Shown one piece after another: positions 1 through 7,457 of a DNA stretch of 64,000 nucleotides. The notes beneath the pieces are model-generated. The model saw nothing but the letters and a program-made list of their open reading frames with translations, was not told where the DNA came from and did no database searches. This DNA is from Ruminococcus sp. Lineage in GTDB: Bacteria; Bacillota; Clostridia; Oscillospirales; Ruminococcaceae. How positions within the stretch are numbered: the first letter of the stretch is position 1; each line of letters starts with the position of its first letter. A program made the translations under genes and the position numbers. Location: positions 1 to 64,000 of the forward strand of contig JAFSSS010000067.1 in NCBI GenBank assembly GCA_017450925.1, given 5' to 3'.

Positions 1-593
1 TCACATTCCGCACCGACAGACTGTGCGCCTTCAATAGCCTTTTTCAGCATTTTTGCTGTATTAAAATTCTTCCTCGGACTTCCGTTGATAAATACTGCTT
101 TGCCGGGAAAATATTCATAGATACGCCCGATAATATCGTTCTCGGAGTCATCGGTGTTGATCTTATCAATCTCATCAAGCAGCGATGCGAGCTTGATTGT
201 GTCTATGTGCAGACGGGAATAGTAGTTGTCAGGGAGTGCGCCTTTCAGTGCAGGATTTGTTTTCTCTATTGTAAAGAGCGCGGTATCTATTTTCAGTGCA
301 ATATCATCCTGCTTTGCATTTTCCATGATAAAGCTCCAGCGGCTCTCGGCAGGAAGATAGAAAACATTGTCTTTCGTATAAAAAGCGATATTGTCAACAA
401 ACTTATCCCCATATTTTTCAGCAATCATTTTTCGCTGAGCTTCAAATTTATCACTTGCGAATTTTAGGAAGAATAAGCTAAGAACAACGTGCTTATATTC
501 AGCAGGCTCAACCAAGCCGCGCAGTTTATCGGCCGATTTCCATAATGCTTCTTCCATTGATACTTCTTTTTTCGGTTTAGCTGCTTTTGCCAT
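1..593 (-). CDS. Chimeric gene: HsdM N-terminal domain joined in frame to a flavodoxin-like protein (partial)
   Basis: The gene reads leftwards from an ATG at 593-591 (GGGAGG 8 nt upstream) and runs off the window after 197 codons without a stop. Residues about 10-162 match the N-terminal helical domain of type I restriction-modification methylase subunits (LWKSADKLRG, FLKFASDKFE, and the late motif IIGRIYEYF). Where HsdM normally continues YFLGKFA into the methylase domain, the frame passes into KAVFINGSPRKNFNTAKM, the FMN-binding start of the NADPH-dependent FMN reductase/flavodoxin-like family. The join lies near residues 162-165, about position 100-107. The methylase catalytic domain is absent up to the edge, so DNA methylation is not expected. 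This could be a real deletion fusion or an assembly join. The family assignments come from recognised motifs. Confidence 0.75.
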   Translation of the reverse strand, partial: MAKAAKPKKEVSMEEALWKSADKLRGLVEPAEYKHVVLSLFFLKFASDKFEAQRKMIAEKYGDKFVDNIAFYTKDNVFYLPAESRWSFIMENAKQDDIALKIDTALFTIEKTNPALKGALPDNYYSRLHIDTIKLASLLDEIDKINTDDSENDIIGRIYEYFPGKAVFINGSPRKNFNTAKMLKKAIEGAQSVGAEC

Positions 594-640
594 GTAATAA
601 CCTCCCAATAAAAAATAATTTATAGAGCATTATTTTATTC

Positions 641-669
641 ATTATGACACATTTTACTTGCTTTTGCAA
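641..669 (-). promoter_or_regulatory. Sigma-A type promoter of the hsdM chimera
   Basis: On the minus strand TTGCAA (669-664) is followed after exactly 17 nt by CATAAT (646-641), about 48 nt upstream of the ATG at 593. Confidence 0.55.
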
Positions 670-696
670 TGATTAATTTGAAAATTAACAGCTGAC

Positions 697-1188
697 TTAT
701 GTTATGCCACTTGATGTTGGATTCACTGCAAGATTTATAATCTCTTTCCCCACCTGCTCTGCATACTGTACCGCAGAATACGCCCCTCCGCTTTCATGCT
801 GTATGCAGCATACAACAAGGTCGGAACGGTCAACCATACAGTGGTTGCGCACCTGAATGGCTGATTTGAAGTGAGCTGCGGCAGCATTTTCACATATCTC
901 GACGTCATCATAATAATCGAGATAGTTTTGTTCGTTATCCCGGTACTCGGCTTTAAGATAGGGCAGTACAAGCGTGAAATGGGTGTTGCCGCAACCGTAC
1001 TTGCTTATAGCTCTCTTTATCGCAGCGGAGGCAAGCAGATCGAACTCACCCTCCCGGCCTATCAGAAATTCTACATATTCCTTTTGCGTTATCAGATCAT
1101 GCAGCAGACCGTCAAGACAATTTTCAATGTCTGACGGTCTTTCTATTTCCCTGTGGCCGAAGAAACAGACTGTATATATGTTCAACAT
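697..1188 (-). CDS. SLOG-family (DUF1273/YpsA-like) protein
   Basis: This 163-aa cytoplasmic protein resembles the SLOG/Rossmann-fold group (LOG, DprA, YpsA relatives) that is thought to bind nucleotides or nucleotide-derived ligands. Visible motifs are FFGHRE at residues 9-14, GREGEFD at 44-50, LVLPY at 73-77 and HESGGAY at 131-137, where this family has a phosphate-binding glycine loop. A longer frame begins at a TTG at 1206, but that codon sits in the ribosome-binding site. The ATG at 1188 has GGAAAGGTG about 8 nt upstream and is chosen. Such genes are frequent on integrative elements of gut Firmicutes, which fits its place in the tRNA-Ser island. Its ligand is unknown. Confidence 0.7.
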   Translation of the reverse strand: MLNIYTVCFFGHREIERPSDIENCLDGLLHDLITQKEYVEFLIGREGEFDLLASAAIKRAISKYGCGNTHFTLVLPYLKAEYRDNEQNYLDYYDDVEICENAAAAHFKSAIQVRNHCMVDRSDLVVCCIQHESGGAYSAVQYAEQVGKEIINLAVNPTSSGIT

Positions 1189-1220
1189 AGTGGTACACCT
1201 TTCCAAATAAGCTTTATATT

Positions 1221-1249
1221 ATTATATCAAGACGTCGTTGTGGTGTCAA
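1221..1249 (-). promoter_or_regulatory. Strong sigma-A promoter of the SLOG gene
   Basis: On the minus strand a perfect TTGACA (1249-1244) and TATAAT (1226-1221) are separated by 17 nt. Transcription would start about 40 nt before the ATG at 1188. Confidence 0.75.
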
Positions 1250-1275
1250 TATGACTGAATACAAAGTGATGTCAC
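1245..1275. promoter_or_regulatory. Possible operator: two short palindromes between divergent genes
   Basis: GTCAATATGAC (1245-1255, GTCA-N3-TGAC) and GTGATGTCAC (1266-1275, GTGA-N2-TCAC) lie two helical turns apart. The first overlaps the -35 box of the leftward SLOG promoter. They lie between that promoter and the small DNA-binding gene at 1308, whose own extended -10 may be TGGTATCAT (1278-1286). Autoregulation by that ribbon-helix-helix protein is an inference. Confidence 0.3.
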
Positions 1276-1307
1276 GGTGGTATCATAATAACAAGGGAGG
1301 TATCACT

Positions 1308-1499
1308 ATGGCTGTACTGAAAACAAGATTTACTCTTCGCCTTGATCTGAAAGATCATGCTAAGATCATGAAGATTGCCGAGTCCCAAAACCGTTCCATG
1401 AACAATATGATTGAAACGCTCATTAAACAGACAATACAGAAGTATGAGAAAGAAAATGGTGAGATAGAGCTGACCGACGAGGACTTGTCAATAGAATAG
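1308..1499 (+). CDS. Arc-type ribbon-helix-helix DNA-binding protein
   Basis: A 63-aa protein with the ribbon-helix-helix pattern: a beta strand at residues about 6-13 (RFTLRLDL), helix A from about 15 to 24, a turn with NRSMNNMI, and helix B to about residue 45, then an acidic tail. Members are small dimeric repressors or antitoxins. The frame is open from 1251, but the ATG at 1308 has AGGGAGG 7 nt upstream and its product starts directly at the domain. No toxin-like partner follows; the next 300 bases contain no gene. It is divergent from the SLOG gene and may control both. Confidence 0.75.
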   Translation: MAVLKTRFTLRLDLKDHAKIMKIAESQNRSMNNMIETLIKQTIQKYEKENGEIELTDEDLSIE

Positions 1500-1590
1500 T
1501 ATATCTGATAATAAACTGCCCTATTCTGTGAGGTGCGTACAAGGTAGGGCGGATGATGTATTATTCTGGCAAATCAATTGACTAACAACA

Positions 1591-1632
1591 AAAAAGCGAA
1601 GCCAACATCTGTGTGTTGACTTCGCTTTTTGG
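1591..1632. terminator. Bidirectional intrinsic terminator
   Basis: A long imperfect inverted repeat (AAAAAGCGAAG...CTTCGCTTTTT) has A and T tracts on its outer sides, so it can terminate transcription in both directions. It lies about 90 nt after the ribbon-helix-helix stop codon. Confidence 0.75.
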
Positions 1633-1683
1633 GTCTAAATGCTTTGTTTGTTAGAAAAAAAGTATCTTATTGTTCTGCTTCCT

Positions 1684-1712
1684 GTGTGATATTTCGTGTG
1701 ATTTTGTGTGAT
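1684..1712. repeat. Three direct GTGTGAT repeats in the gene-free island end
   Basis: GTGTGAT occurs at 1684-1690, 1696-1702 and 1706-1712 (spacing 12 and 10 bp, about one helical turn), 100-130 bp from the 3' end of tRNA-Ser. This arrangement resembles arm-type integrase binding sites beside an attachment site, or the degraded 3' end of an integrase gene read on the minus strand. Between 1500 and 1813 I see no gene, only this repeat and two terminators. Confidence 0.4.
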
Positions 1713-1765
1713 TTTTGGACTTCAAACCTGCATTTTGAACTGTCTGAATTGCAGCTGTAACGCAT

Positions 1766-1813
1766 AAGAAAAGCCCGTAAATACGGCGTTTGTACCGTAT
1801 TTACGGGTTTTCT
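1766..1813 (-). terminator. Terminator of tRNA-Ser
   Basis: A hairpin of about 20 bp (AAACCCGTAAATACGG pairing with CCGTATTTACGGGCTTT) starts directly after the CCA of the tRNA on the minus strand and ends in a T-rich run. Confidence 0.7.
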
Positions 1814-1906
1814 TGGCGGAGAAGGAGGGATTCGAACCCTCGATGAGCTATTAACCCATACACGAGTTCCAGTCGTGCGCCATAAACCGGGCTAGGCGAC
1901 TTCTCC
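1814..1906 (-). tRNA. tRNA-Ser (anticodon GGA)
   Basis: The acceptor stem GGAGAAG pairs with CTTCTCC, followed by discriminator G and an encoded CCA (1816-1814). The anticodon stem-loop CACGA-CTGGAAC-TCGTG gives anticodon GGA, and there is a long variable arm typical of tRNA-Ser and a T loop GGTTCGAATCC. Its 3' end borders the accessory region to the left, a common integration target for tyrosine integrases. Confidence 0.95.
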
Positions 1907-1923
1907 GTACCTGCAACATTATA

Positions 1924-1952
1924 ATTATATCATATTACTTTTCGGTTGTCAA
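1924..1952 (-). promoter_or_regulatory. Promoter of tRNA-Ser
   Basis: On the minus strand TTGACA (1952-1947) and TATAAT (1929-1924) are separated by 17 nt, 18 nt upstream of the mature tRNA 5' end. Confidence 0.75.
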
Positions 1953-2030
1953 GGGGTTTGGGAGCATTTTTTGCTTGGGATTTGAAATTTTCTTCCGCAT
2001 AGGATGCCTCCGCCGGGGAGCGGCTGTTTG

Positions 2031-2059
2031 TTGACAAATACTTCATATTGTAGTATAAT
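2031..2059 (+). promoter_or_regulatory. Sigma-A promoter of the 2.1-4.1 kb operon
   Basis: Consensus TTGACA (2031-2036), a 17-nt spacer and TATAAT (2054-2059), 38 nt upstream of the GTG at 2098. Confidence 0.8.
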
Positions 2060-2097
2060 CTATAGGTATAAAACAAAAATATCAAGGCGGTGAGTGT

Positions 2098-2535
2098 GTG
2101 GAGGCTTTAGTTGTTCTTGCGATCATTATCGGACTTCTGTGGGCGCTGGATGTCAGTCTTGTGTATATTGCAGAGGGGCTGTTTATCCTTATGATGCTTG
2201 TCCTCGGGGCAACGCTGGTGTTTTTTGCATATACCGCCCTTACGCTTATCGGCTCAAAGAAATGCTCCGCACGTTTTGACCGTATAGATAAACCCGAGGG
2301 GGCATCCTTTCCCTCTGCAGTGTATGTTTCCGACGGCGAGGAGCTTAGGAACGCCTTTCCAAACGAGTTCGTGTTTAAAAAGCGCCTCTATAAGTCTGAC
2401 AAGGAGGTGCTTCTCCGGCTGACAGGGCGGGGAAGAGTGTATGACCTCTATTCCCGGGTGACGGTCTATATCGGTGTGGTGCTTGCCGGGGCATCGCTGG
2501 CGGCACTGATTGCGATGTTCCGCAGTATGTTTTGA
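2098..2535 (+). CDS. Small membrane protein of unknown function
   Basis: A 145-aa protein that I do not recognise. Residues about 3-50 are strongly hydrophobic (two closely spaced transmembrane segments), residues about 57-115 form a soluble charged part, and residues about 120-142 form a last membrane segment. The GTG start at 2098 has AAGGCGG 7 nt upstream. It is the first gene of a likely operon with the membrane protein at 2561 and hemW. The context gives no clear function; the HemW link may be only co-transcription. Confidence 0.65.
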   Translation: MEALVVLAIIIGLLWALDVSLVYIAEGLFILMMLVLGATLVFFAYTALTLIGSKKCSARFDRIDKPEGASFPSAVYVSDGEELRNAFPNEFVFKKRLYKSDKEVLLRLTGRGRVYDLYSRVTVYIGVVLAGASLAALIAMFRSMF

Positions 2536-2560
2536 CGGGTCTGATCTGAAAGGATAGTAA

Positions 2561-3034
2561 ATGAAGGATTTTCAAAAGGCAATGAAGCTTTCTATCTGCT
2601 TCGGGCTGATAGGGGCGATCCTTGTGCCGCTTATGTATGAATGCTATGCAAATATCTCCCGGACAGTGTCGCTGGTGATACTCGCCGGCTGGGCTGTGTT
2701 TATCGGCATAAGATATTCGATGCTGTCGCGTAAGGCTGCGATGCTTGCGGCTTCGGCAGGCCTTGCTTATACCTTTGGATTGGGACTTATCTTCTATATC
2801 CTTGTGCATAATGCGGCGGTGTCGATGTTGAGCAAAAACTCAAAGTATTTTTACTTGACACTTAAAGAGCAGCTGCTGTGGTGGCTCTATGCTGTACTGA
2901 TAATCCTATCGGCTTTTGTGGTGATGTTTTTTGTGTGGGGCATTAAGTATGCAGTTAAAAGGATCAGAAGCAACAGCGAACAGGTAGGGGATTATATCAA
3001 CAACGCCTTTGACGACAGCGGTGATGTGAAATGA
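2561..3034 (+). CDS. Small multi-pass membrane protein of unknown function
   Basis: A 157-aa protein with about four hydrophobic segments (roughly residues 8-28, 32-50, 56-82 and 103-128) and a short charged C-terminal tail that ends acidic (DDSGDVK). No family is recognised. The ATG at 2561 follows GAAAGGA by 6 nt. Its stop overlaps the start of hemW by 4 nt (ATGA), so the two are translationally coupled. Confidence 0.65.
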   Translation: MKDFQKAMKLSICFGLIGAILVPLMYECYANISRTVSLVILAGWAVFIGIRYSMLSRKAAMLAASAGLAYTFGLGLIFYILVHNAAVSMLSKNSKYFYLTLKEQLLWWLYAVLIILSAFVVMFFVWGIKYAVKRIRSNSEQVGDYINNAFDDSGDVK

Positions 3035-4125
3035 CAGGTATCTACATCCACGTTCCGTTTTGTGAGCGCAAATGCCCCTATTGCGCCTTCTACTCCCGGG
3101 TCTTCAGCAGCGACGCCGCAAATGCCTATGTCGGGGCGCTTGCCAAAGCCGTGGCGGGCGCGGATACTATCCGCGCAGACACCCTCTACTTCGGCGGCGG
3201 CACTCCCACACTTCTCGGCGCTGACAATATAATCGCCTTGACAGATCTCTGCCGTCAAAGGTTCGGACTTGACAACGCCGAGATGACCCTTGAGTGCAAC
3301 CCCAACAGCATCAGCCTCCCGGCACTGGAGAAGCTCCGGCAGGCGGGAATCAACAGATTATCCGTGGGAGTGCAGTCGCTTGATGACGGCGAGCTGCGGT
3401 TCTTGGGGCGCCTCCATGACTCAAGGCAGGCTCTGCAGGCGTTCTCCGATGCCCGGAGGGCGGGCTTTGAAAACCTCTCCGCCGATCTGATGATCGGCAT
3501 AAAAGGGCAGACCGAAAAGAGCATCTCCGATACAGTTAAGACCTTGACAAGCTTGGGAGCTTTGCACCTGTCGGTCTATATGATAAAGGTGGAGCAGGGA
3601 ACCGCCTTCGACAGCGATAAGATACGTCAGTGCCTTATGGACGAGGACGAGCTGGCTGACCTGTACCTTGCCGCCGTTTCTGCCGCCGGGGATAACGGCC
3701 TTAAACAGTACGAGATCTCAAATTTCGCCGCCCCCGGGTATGAAAGCCGGCATAACAGCAAATACTGGGCGCGTGAGGAGTATCTCGGCTTCGGGCCCTC
3801 CGCCCATTCTTTTTATAAAGGTGTAAGATACTGCTGTCCCGACGATCTGTCCGGCTTTATTGAAAACAGCCTTCGTACTGTTGTCACCGACCCCGAGCCG
3901 GATGCCGCCGAGGAGTATGTCATGCTGGGACTGCGCCTGTGTAAAGGCATAAGCTTTGATAAGCTTTCTGCCCTCGGCTGCGGTGATGACCGCGTAAAGC
4001 ATATCGCCTTGCTGGCTAAGAGATATGCCTCCGCCGGCCTCTGTGTGACCGACGGAAGGAGCGTCTGCCTTACCCCAAAGGGAATGCTGGTTTCAAATTC
4101 TGTCATCGCGTCCTTCCTTGCGTGA
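3031..4125 (+). CDS. hemW: HemW, radical-SAM heme chaperone
   Basis: A 364-aa member of the HemN-like radical SAM family. The 4Fe-4S motif is C11-x3-C15-x2-C18 followed by F20, where true coproporphyrinogen dehydrogenase (HemN) has a fourth Cys, so HemW is the better call. The HNxxY heme-binding motif of HemW is present (H241, N242, Y245), followed by YLGFGPSAHSF typical of the family. FGGGTPT at about 54-60 is the SAM-binding loop. HemW is thought to hold heme and hand it to respiratory proteins; older annotations call it oxygen-independent coproporphyrinogen III oxidase. It overlaps the upstream gene by 4 nt. Confidence 0.9.
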   Translation: MTGIYIHVPFCERKCPYCAFYSRVFSSDAANAYVGALAKAVAGADTIRADTLYFGGGTPTLLGADNIIALTDLCRQRFGLDNAEMTLECNPNSISLPALEKLRQAGINRLSVGVQSLDDGELRFLGRLHDSRQALQAFSDARRAGFENLSADLMIGIKGQTEKSISDTVKTLTSLGALHLSVYMIKVEQGTAFDSDKIRQCLMDEDELADLYLAAVSAAGDNGLKQYEISNFAAPGYESRHNSKYWAREEYLGFGPSAHSFYKGVRYCCPDDLSGFIENSLRTVVTDPEPDAAEEYVMLGLRLCKGISFDKLSALGCGDDRVKHIALLAKRYASAGLCVTDGRSVCLTPKGMLVSNSVIASFLA

Positions 4126-4132
4126 TTTCAAT

Positions 4133-4144
4133 GGTAATATTACC
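4133..4144. repeat. Perfect 12-bp palindrome GGTAATATTACC
   Basis: It lies 8 nt after hemW and about 50 nt before the -35 box of the next promoter. It could be a repressor site or the end of the hemW transcript; no T-run follows, so it is not a normal terminator. Confidence 0.4.
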
Positions 4145-4194
4145 CAAAAATCAGCGCCGCTTGTTGTGCAGTCTTACAATTATTTCCCGCAAGG

Positions 4195-4223
4195 TTGAAT
4201 GCCGGCGCGAAATGTGCTACTAT
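4195..4223 (+). promoter_or_regulatory. Promoter of the adaptor-like lipoprotein
   Basis: TTGAAT (4195-4200), a 17-nt spacer and TACTAT (4218-4223), 43 nt upstream of the ATG at 4267. Confidence 0.5.
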
Positions 4224-4266
4224 ATATGGTGGAGTATTGTTTTCGCAGGATCATTGAGGTGTTCAT

Positions 4267-5268
4267 ATGCATATAAATAAAATTTTAGTATCCGCCCTTG
4301 CCGCCTGCAGCGCTTTGCTGGCAGTGACCGGCTGCGGAAATACCGATAACAAGCAGGATATCGCTATACCTATCTACGAGGCCAAGCAGGTCAGCTTCAA
4401 GACTGCCTCAGCCGAGGTCACGGAGATAAACGAGCGCTATGTCATGGAGGGCAAATACGGCTATCCCTATTCCGAAAAGATAAAATTCGCCGTCTCCGGG
4501 CAGATAGATCAAGTCTATGTCGAGGCCGAGCAGGAGATCAAAAAGGGCGACCTGCTCTGCACCCTCTTCTCCGATGACCTTGACCAGCGCCTTGAGGAGA
4601 AGGAGGTCTATCTCGAGCAGGCCAAAAAGACCCTCAATACCCTTACCGCCGAGGGCGGCGATGCCAACGAGATAGAACAGGCCAAGGTCGATCTTGAGAT
4701 CCAGCAGCTTGAATATGACCATATGCTGAAGGATAAGGATAAGTATAATGTCTATGCCCCCTGTGACGGCTATTTCCAGCTTTCAAGACAGTTCGGGGAC
4801 GGGCTTACCCGCTTTTCCTGGGTCAATTCCGGCACCACCCTCGGCACTGCGCAGGATAATTCCGAGCAGTTCCTTATGTGCGAGGTGTTTGACAACAAGC
4901 TCAACAATGTCAATTTCGGCACAAGGGTAGGTCTTACGCAGGGCAAAAAGACCGGCACCGGCATGGTCGCTGATATACTTCACAACGAGAAGGGCGATTA
5001 TTCGAGCTATATCTATGTCATACGTCCCGATGAGGGCAGTGATTTCTTTGATTTCGGCAATGTGCAGATCAGCTTCAATGTCTATTCCAGACAGGATGTT
5101 GTGGTCGTTCCCACCGAGGCTATCAAGACTATCGGCGAAAGGAAATTCGTCAACCTGCTTATCGATGGCGTCAAGGTCGAGCAGGATATCGAAACAGGCA
5201 TCGTTGACGGGGATCATACCGAGGTAACAGGCGGACTTTCCGGCGGCGAGGAGCTTATACTCAACTGA
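4267..5268 (+). CDS. Lipoprotein of the efflux adaptor (HlyD/RND membrane-fusion) type
   Basis: A 333-aa secreted lipoprotein. The signal peptide ends in lipobox VTGC with lipidated C23. The mature part has the membrane-fusion order: a first half-lipoyl strand set at about 75-100 (GQIDQVYVEAEQEIKKGD), a helical hairpin at about 112-155, a second half-lipoyl segment at about 160-180 (CDGYFQLSRQFGDG) and beta-barrel/membrane-proximal domains to the end. In Gram-positives such proteins pair with MacB-type ABC transporters, but no ABC ATPase or permease gene is adjacent; the following gene is a separate membrane protein with its own promoter. Substrate unknown. Confidence 0.75.
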   Translation: MHINKILVSALAACSALLAVTGCGNTDNKQDIAIPIYEAKQVSFKTASAEVTEINERYVMEGKYGYPYSEKIKFAVSGQIDQVYVEAEQEIKKGDLLCTLFSDDLDQRLEEKEVYLEQAKKTLNTLTAEGGDANEIEQAKVDLEIQQLEYDHMLKDKDKYNVYAPCDGYFQLSRQFGDGLTRFSWVNSGTTLGTAQDNSEQFLMCEVFDNKLNNVNFGTRVGLTQGKKTGTGMVADILHNEKGDYSSYIYVIRPDEGSDFFDFGNVQISFNVYSRQDVVVVPTEAIKTIGERKFVNLLIDGVKVEQDIETGIVDGDHTEVTGGLSGGEELILN

Positions 5269-5294
5269 TAAAAATAAAAAGTTTGTTAAAAGAC

Positions 5295-5323
5295 TTGATT
5301 TTCAGAGAGAAACGGTGTAAAAT
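5295..5323 (+). promoter_or_regulatory. Promoter of the membrane protein at 5379
   Basis: TTGATT (5295-5300), a 17-nt spacer and TAAAAT (5318-5323), just after the stop of the adaptor-like gene. Confidence 0.5.
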
Positions 5324-5378
5324 AATATTATGTGTTGAATGCTTATGCGCCCCGCGGCGTTATTAAGGAGGATTTCAA

Positions 5379-6251
5379 TTGAAGGAGATACTTGGCAACC
5401 TGTGGGTGAAGCGCTGTGTGTCAGTCTTTTCCGCCGCCTATTTCGCGGTCATCACACTGCTCACCTATGCTACGTTTTTATATAAGCTTGAATTTGCCGA
5501 GGGGATGACGGGTTCTTTCCTTGTGATCTATGCGTCGGCAAGCATTTTCTTCCTTGTTCTGATGATCTATACAAGGGATATTTTCCTGACACGGCTGATG
5601 AGCGTGCTGATGATGCCCGTGGCGTTCATGCTGATACTGCTGAATATGTATAACTGGGCGCTTATCGTCCCGCCGTTTCTGGTGGCTTTGGTTATGTTCT
5701 TCGCCGCAGGTACAAGAGAGAATGTCAAGGTCATCCTCGGCACTATCTTCCTGCTGATGTATGTGCTGGGTATCGTGGCCTATTTCGTGCTGAATATGCT
5801 GATTGCCGGCTCGTCTGTCGAGACCGTCATCGACCTCTCGCTTGACCCCGCCGGCTCGGTATATCAGCTTTACAGCGGGCAGATGAAGCGTATCTCAGAC
5901 GTTACGGACGAGGCCAATACCTATTCTCCCGACGGCGCTTACCGCTTCTATATCACCGACCTGCAGGACAGCGATAAGGGCGCAGTCAAGATCTATGTTG
6001 TCCCCGCTAACCAGGATATACAGCTCAAATACTTTACACTTAAGCAGAAGGGCATCAGAAAGACTATCACCAAGAACGGTACAAGAGGCATCGTTCCGCC
6101 TAATGTGGGCTGGATAGTCGAGACTGACGAGAACACAGGCGAGAACTTCCTTGCGGTAATGTACCAGCTTACCGACGAGGAGCTGCCCAAGTCCATGCGT
6201 ATAAGATCGCTCCCCGCCAAGAACTATTTCGAGTTCCTCGGCATCTCTTAA
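5379..6251 (+). CDS. Membrane protein with a C-terminal extracytoplasmic domain, unknown function
   Basis: A 290-aa protein with about five hydrophobic segments in residues 10-150 (approximately 13-34, 43-61, 68-88, 90-108 and 117-142), then a soluble domain of about 140 residues containing SPDGAYRFYITDLQ and VGWIVETDENTGENF. I recognise no family. The start is TTG at 5379 with AAGGAGG 7 nt upstream; no ATG gives a comparable site. Its place after the adaptor-like lipoprotein suggests a shared envelope role, but each gene has its own promoter. Confidence 0.65.
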   Translation: MKEILGNLWVKRCVSVFSAAYFAVITLLTYATFLYKLEFAEGMTGSFLVIYASASIFFLVLMIYTRDIFLTRLMSVLMMPVAFMLILLNMYNWALIVPPFLVALVMFFAAGTRENVKVILGTIFLLMYVLGIVAYFVLNMLIAGSSVETVIDLSLDPAGSVYQLYSGQMKRISDVTDEANTYSPDGAYRFYITDLQDSDKGAVKIYVVPANQDIQLKYFTLKQKGIRKTITKNGTRGIVPPNVGWIVETDENTGENFLAVMYQLTDEELPKSMRIRSLPAKNYFEFLGIS

Positions 6252-6306
6252 CAATGCATAGCTCCCGCTGCATAAAGCCGGGTGTTATATAGTAGTTTTC
6301 ATTCGG

Positions 6307-6340
6307 ACACTTCTGCCGTACTGCGGCAGAAGTGTTTCTG
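6307..6340 (+). terminator. Terminator-like hairpin
   Basis: ACACTTCTGCCG and CGGCAGAAGTGT form a 12-bp perfect stem with a 5-nt loop (6307-6335), followed by a short T-rich run. It lies 56 nt after the stop of the membrane protein gene. Confidence 0.6.
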
Positions 6341-6412
6341 CGTTTCTTGCAGCGGTGCGCTGACGGCTCGGTGAGCTTTTTTTACCGTTTTTGTCAGTTT
6401 TTTATAATGCTC

Positions 6413-6441
6413 TTGACAATGTGGGAAAAAAAGTGTACAAT
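6413..6441 (+). promoter_or_regulatory. Promoter of the secreted protein at 6479
   Basis: TTGACA (6413-6418), a 17-nt spacer and TACAAT (6436-6441), 37 nt upstream of the ATG. Confidence 0.75.
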
Positions 6442-6478
6442 AACAATATAGATTAATACTGATCTCGGAGGATATAAT

Positions 6479-7447
6479 ATGATAATGAAAAAATTGCTCT
6501 GTGCAGCCTGTGCAGCTGTGACTGCCGTTTCTTGTCTGGCCTTTTCAGCCGCCGCCGATGCTGAAGAAAAAAAGGTCATCCCATTTACATTCGATAAATC
6601 CCTTACCACCAGCGATTCCGCCGCCCCTACCGTTTCCTTCGACGGCGATGACTGGGTAAAATACGTCCATACCACCTCCGATTCCGGAAAGATCGGACTG
6701 AACATCACCCTTGACAAATCTACCTACTATCAAGGCTTTTCACTGAAGGCTAACTGCTCTTCATCGCAGAACAGTGAGCTTTTCCAGAATGCCGGCGCGG
6801 TCACCGACGCGGATAACAACCCCGTCTATCCCGCCGCCTCGGAGGAGGGCGCTTCGTTCATCTCTCCCGGTGTGGAGCTAAGAGCCGAGGATTTCGGCCT
6901 CTCCTGCTTCGACGGCTGCCTCGTCACCTTCCGCTATAAGATCGGAAATGACTGTCAAGGCAAGCTTATGGGCGATTCCGTCTATGCCTTCGGCACAGAT
7001 GATACCTATGTTCCCGTGTTTTCCATGCTGCAGCTCAAATATGATACCGTGCTGAACAACAACGTCACCCAGTATCTCCCTCAAGCAATAAGCATCCCCG
7101 CAGAGGCTGCAGTCACAAGGATCGTCTTTGAGATCCCTCTGCTGGAAAAAACCGACTGTGACGTACTCTGCCTTGATAATATAAGCATCCAGCTGCCCGA
7201 CAGCGGCGACTCAAAGGGGCTTTATATCAAGAACCTCGACGGCTTCAATGCCAAGGCTAATCCGCAGGAGACGATCTCCGAGATCCAGATCAAGGAGAAA
7301 AAGGAAAGCACCGCCGAGATCGGCAGCACTCCCGAAAAGCAGGAGGGCGGTCACGGCTTTATCGTAGCGATAGTTATTATAGTTATCGTTGCAGCCGGCG
7401 GCGTAGGCGCCTTCTTCTTCATCAAAAAGAAAAAGCAGTATTATTGA
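6479..7447 (+). CDS. Secreted, C-terminally membrane-anchored protein of unknown function
   Basis: A 322-aa protein with an N-terminal signal peptide (lysines, then a hydrophobic core to about residue 26, likely cleaved near SAAADA), an acidic extracellular domain of about 230 residues, a low-complexity stretch (KEKKESTAEIGSTPEKQEGG) and one transmembrane helix (about 293-315) ending in KKKKQYY. The extracellular part, with alternating hydrophobic strands, looks like a beta-sandwich similar in style to carbohydrate-binding modules, but I cannot name it. The ATG at 6479 has GGAGG 7 nt upstream. It has its own promoter and terminator, so it is monocistronic. Confidence 0.7.
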   Translation: MIMKKLLCAACAAVTAVSCLAFSAAADAEEKKVIPFTFDKSLTTSDSAAPTVSFDGDDWVKYVHTTSDSGKIGLNITLDKSTYYQGFSLKANCSSSQNSELFQNAGAVTDADNNPVYPAASEEGASFISPGVELRAEDFGLSCFDGCLVTFRYKIGNDCQGKLMGDSVYAFGTDDTYVPVFSMLQLKYDTVLNNNVTQYLPQAISIPAEAAVTRIVFEIPLLEKTDCDVLCLDNISIQLPDSGDSKGLYIKNLDGFNAKANPQETISEIQIKEKKESTAEIGSTPEKQEGGHGFIVAIVIIVIVAAGGVGAFFFIKKKKQYY

Positions 7448-7457
7448 TAAAAAACAA

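Noticed and set aside
1640..1760. Integrase pseudogene on the minus strand
   Set aside because: A short open stretch with a plausible integrase-end look exists, but no conserved Arg/His/Tyr residues can be seen, so only the repeats are reported.
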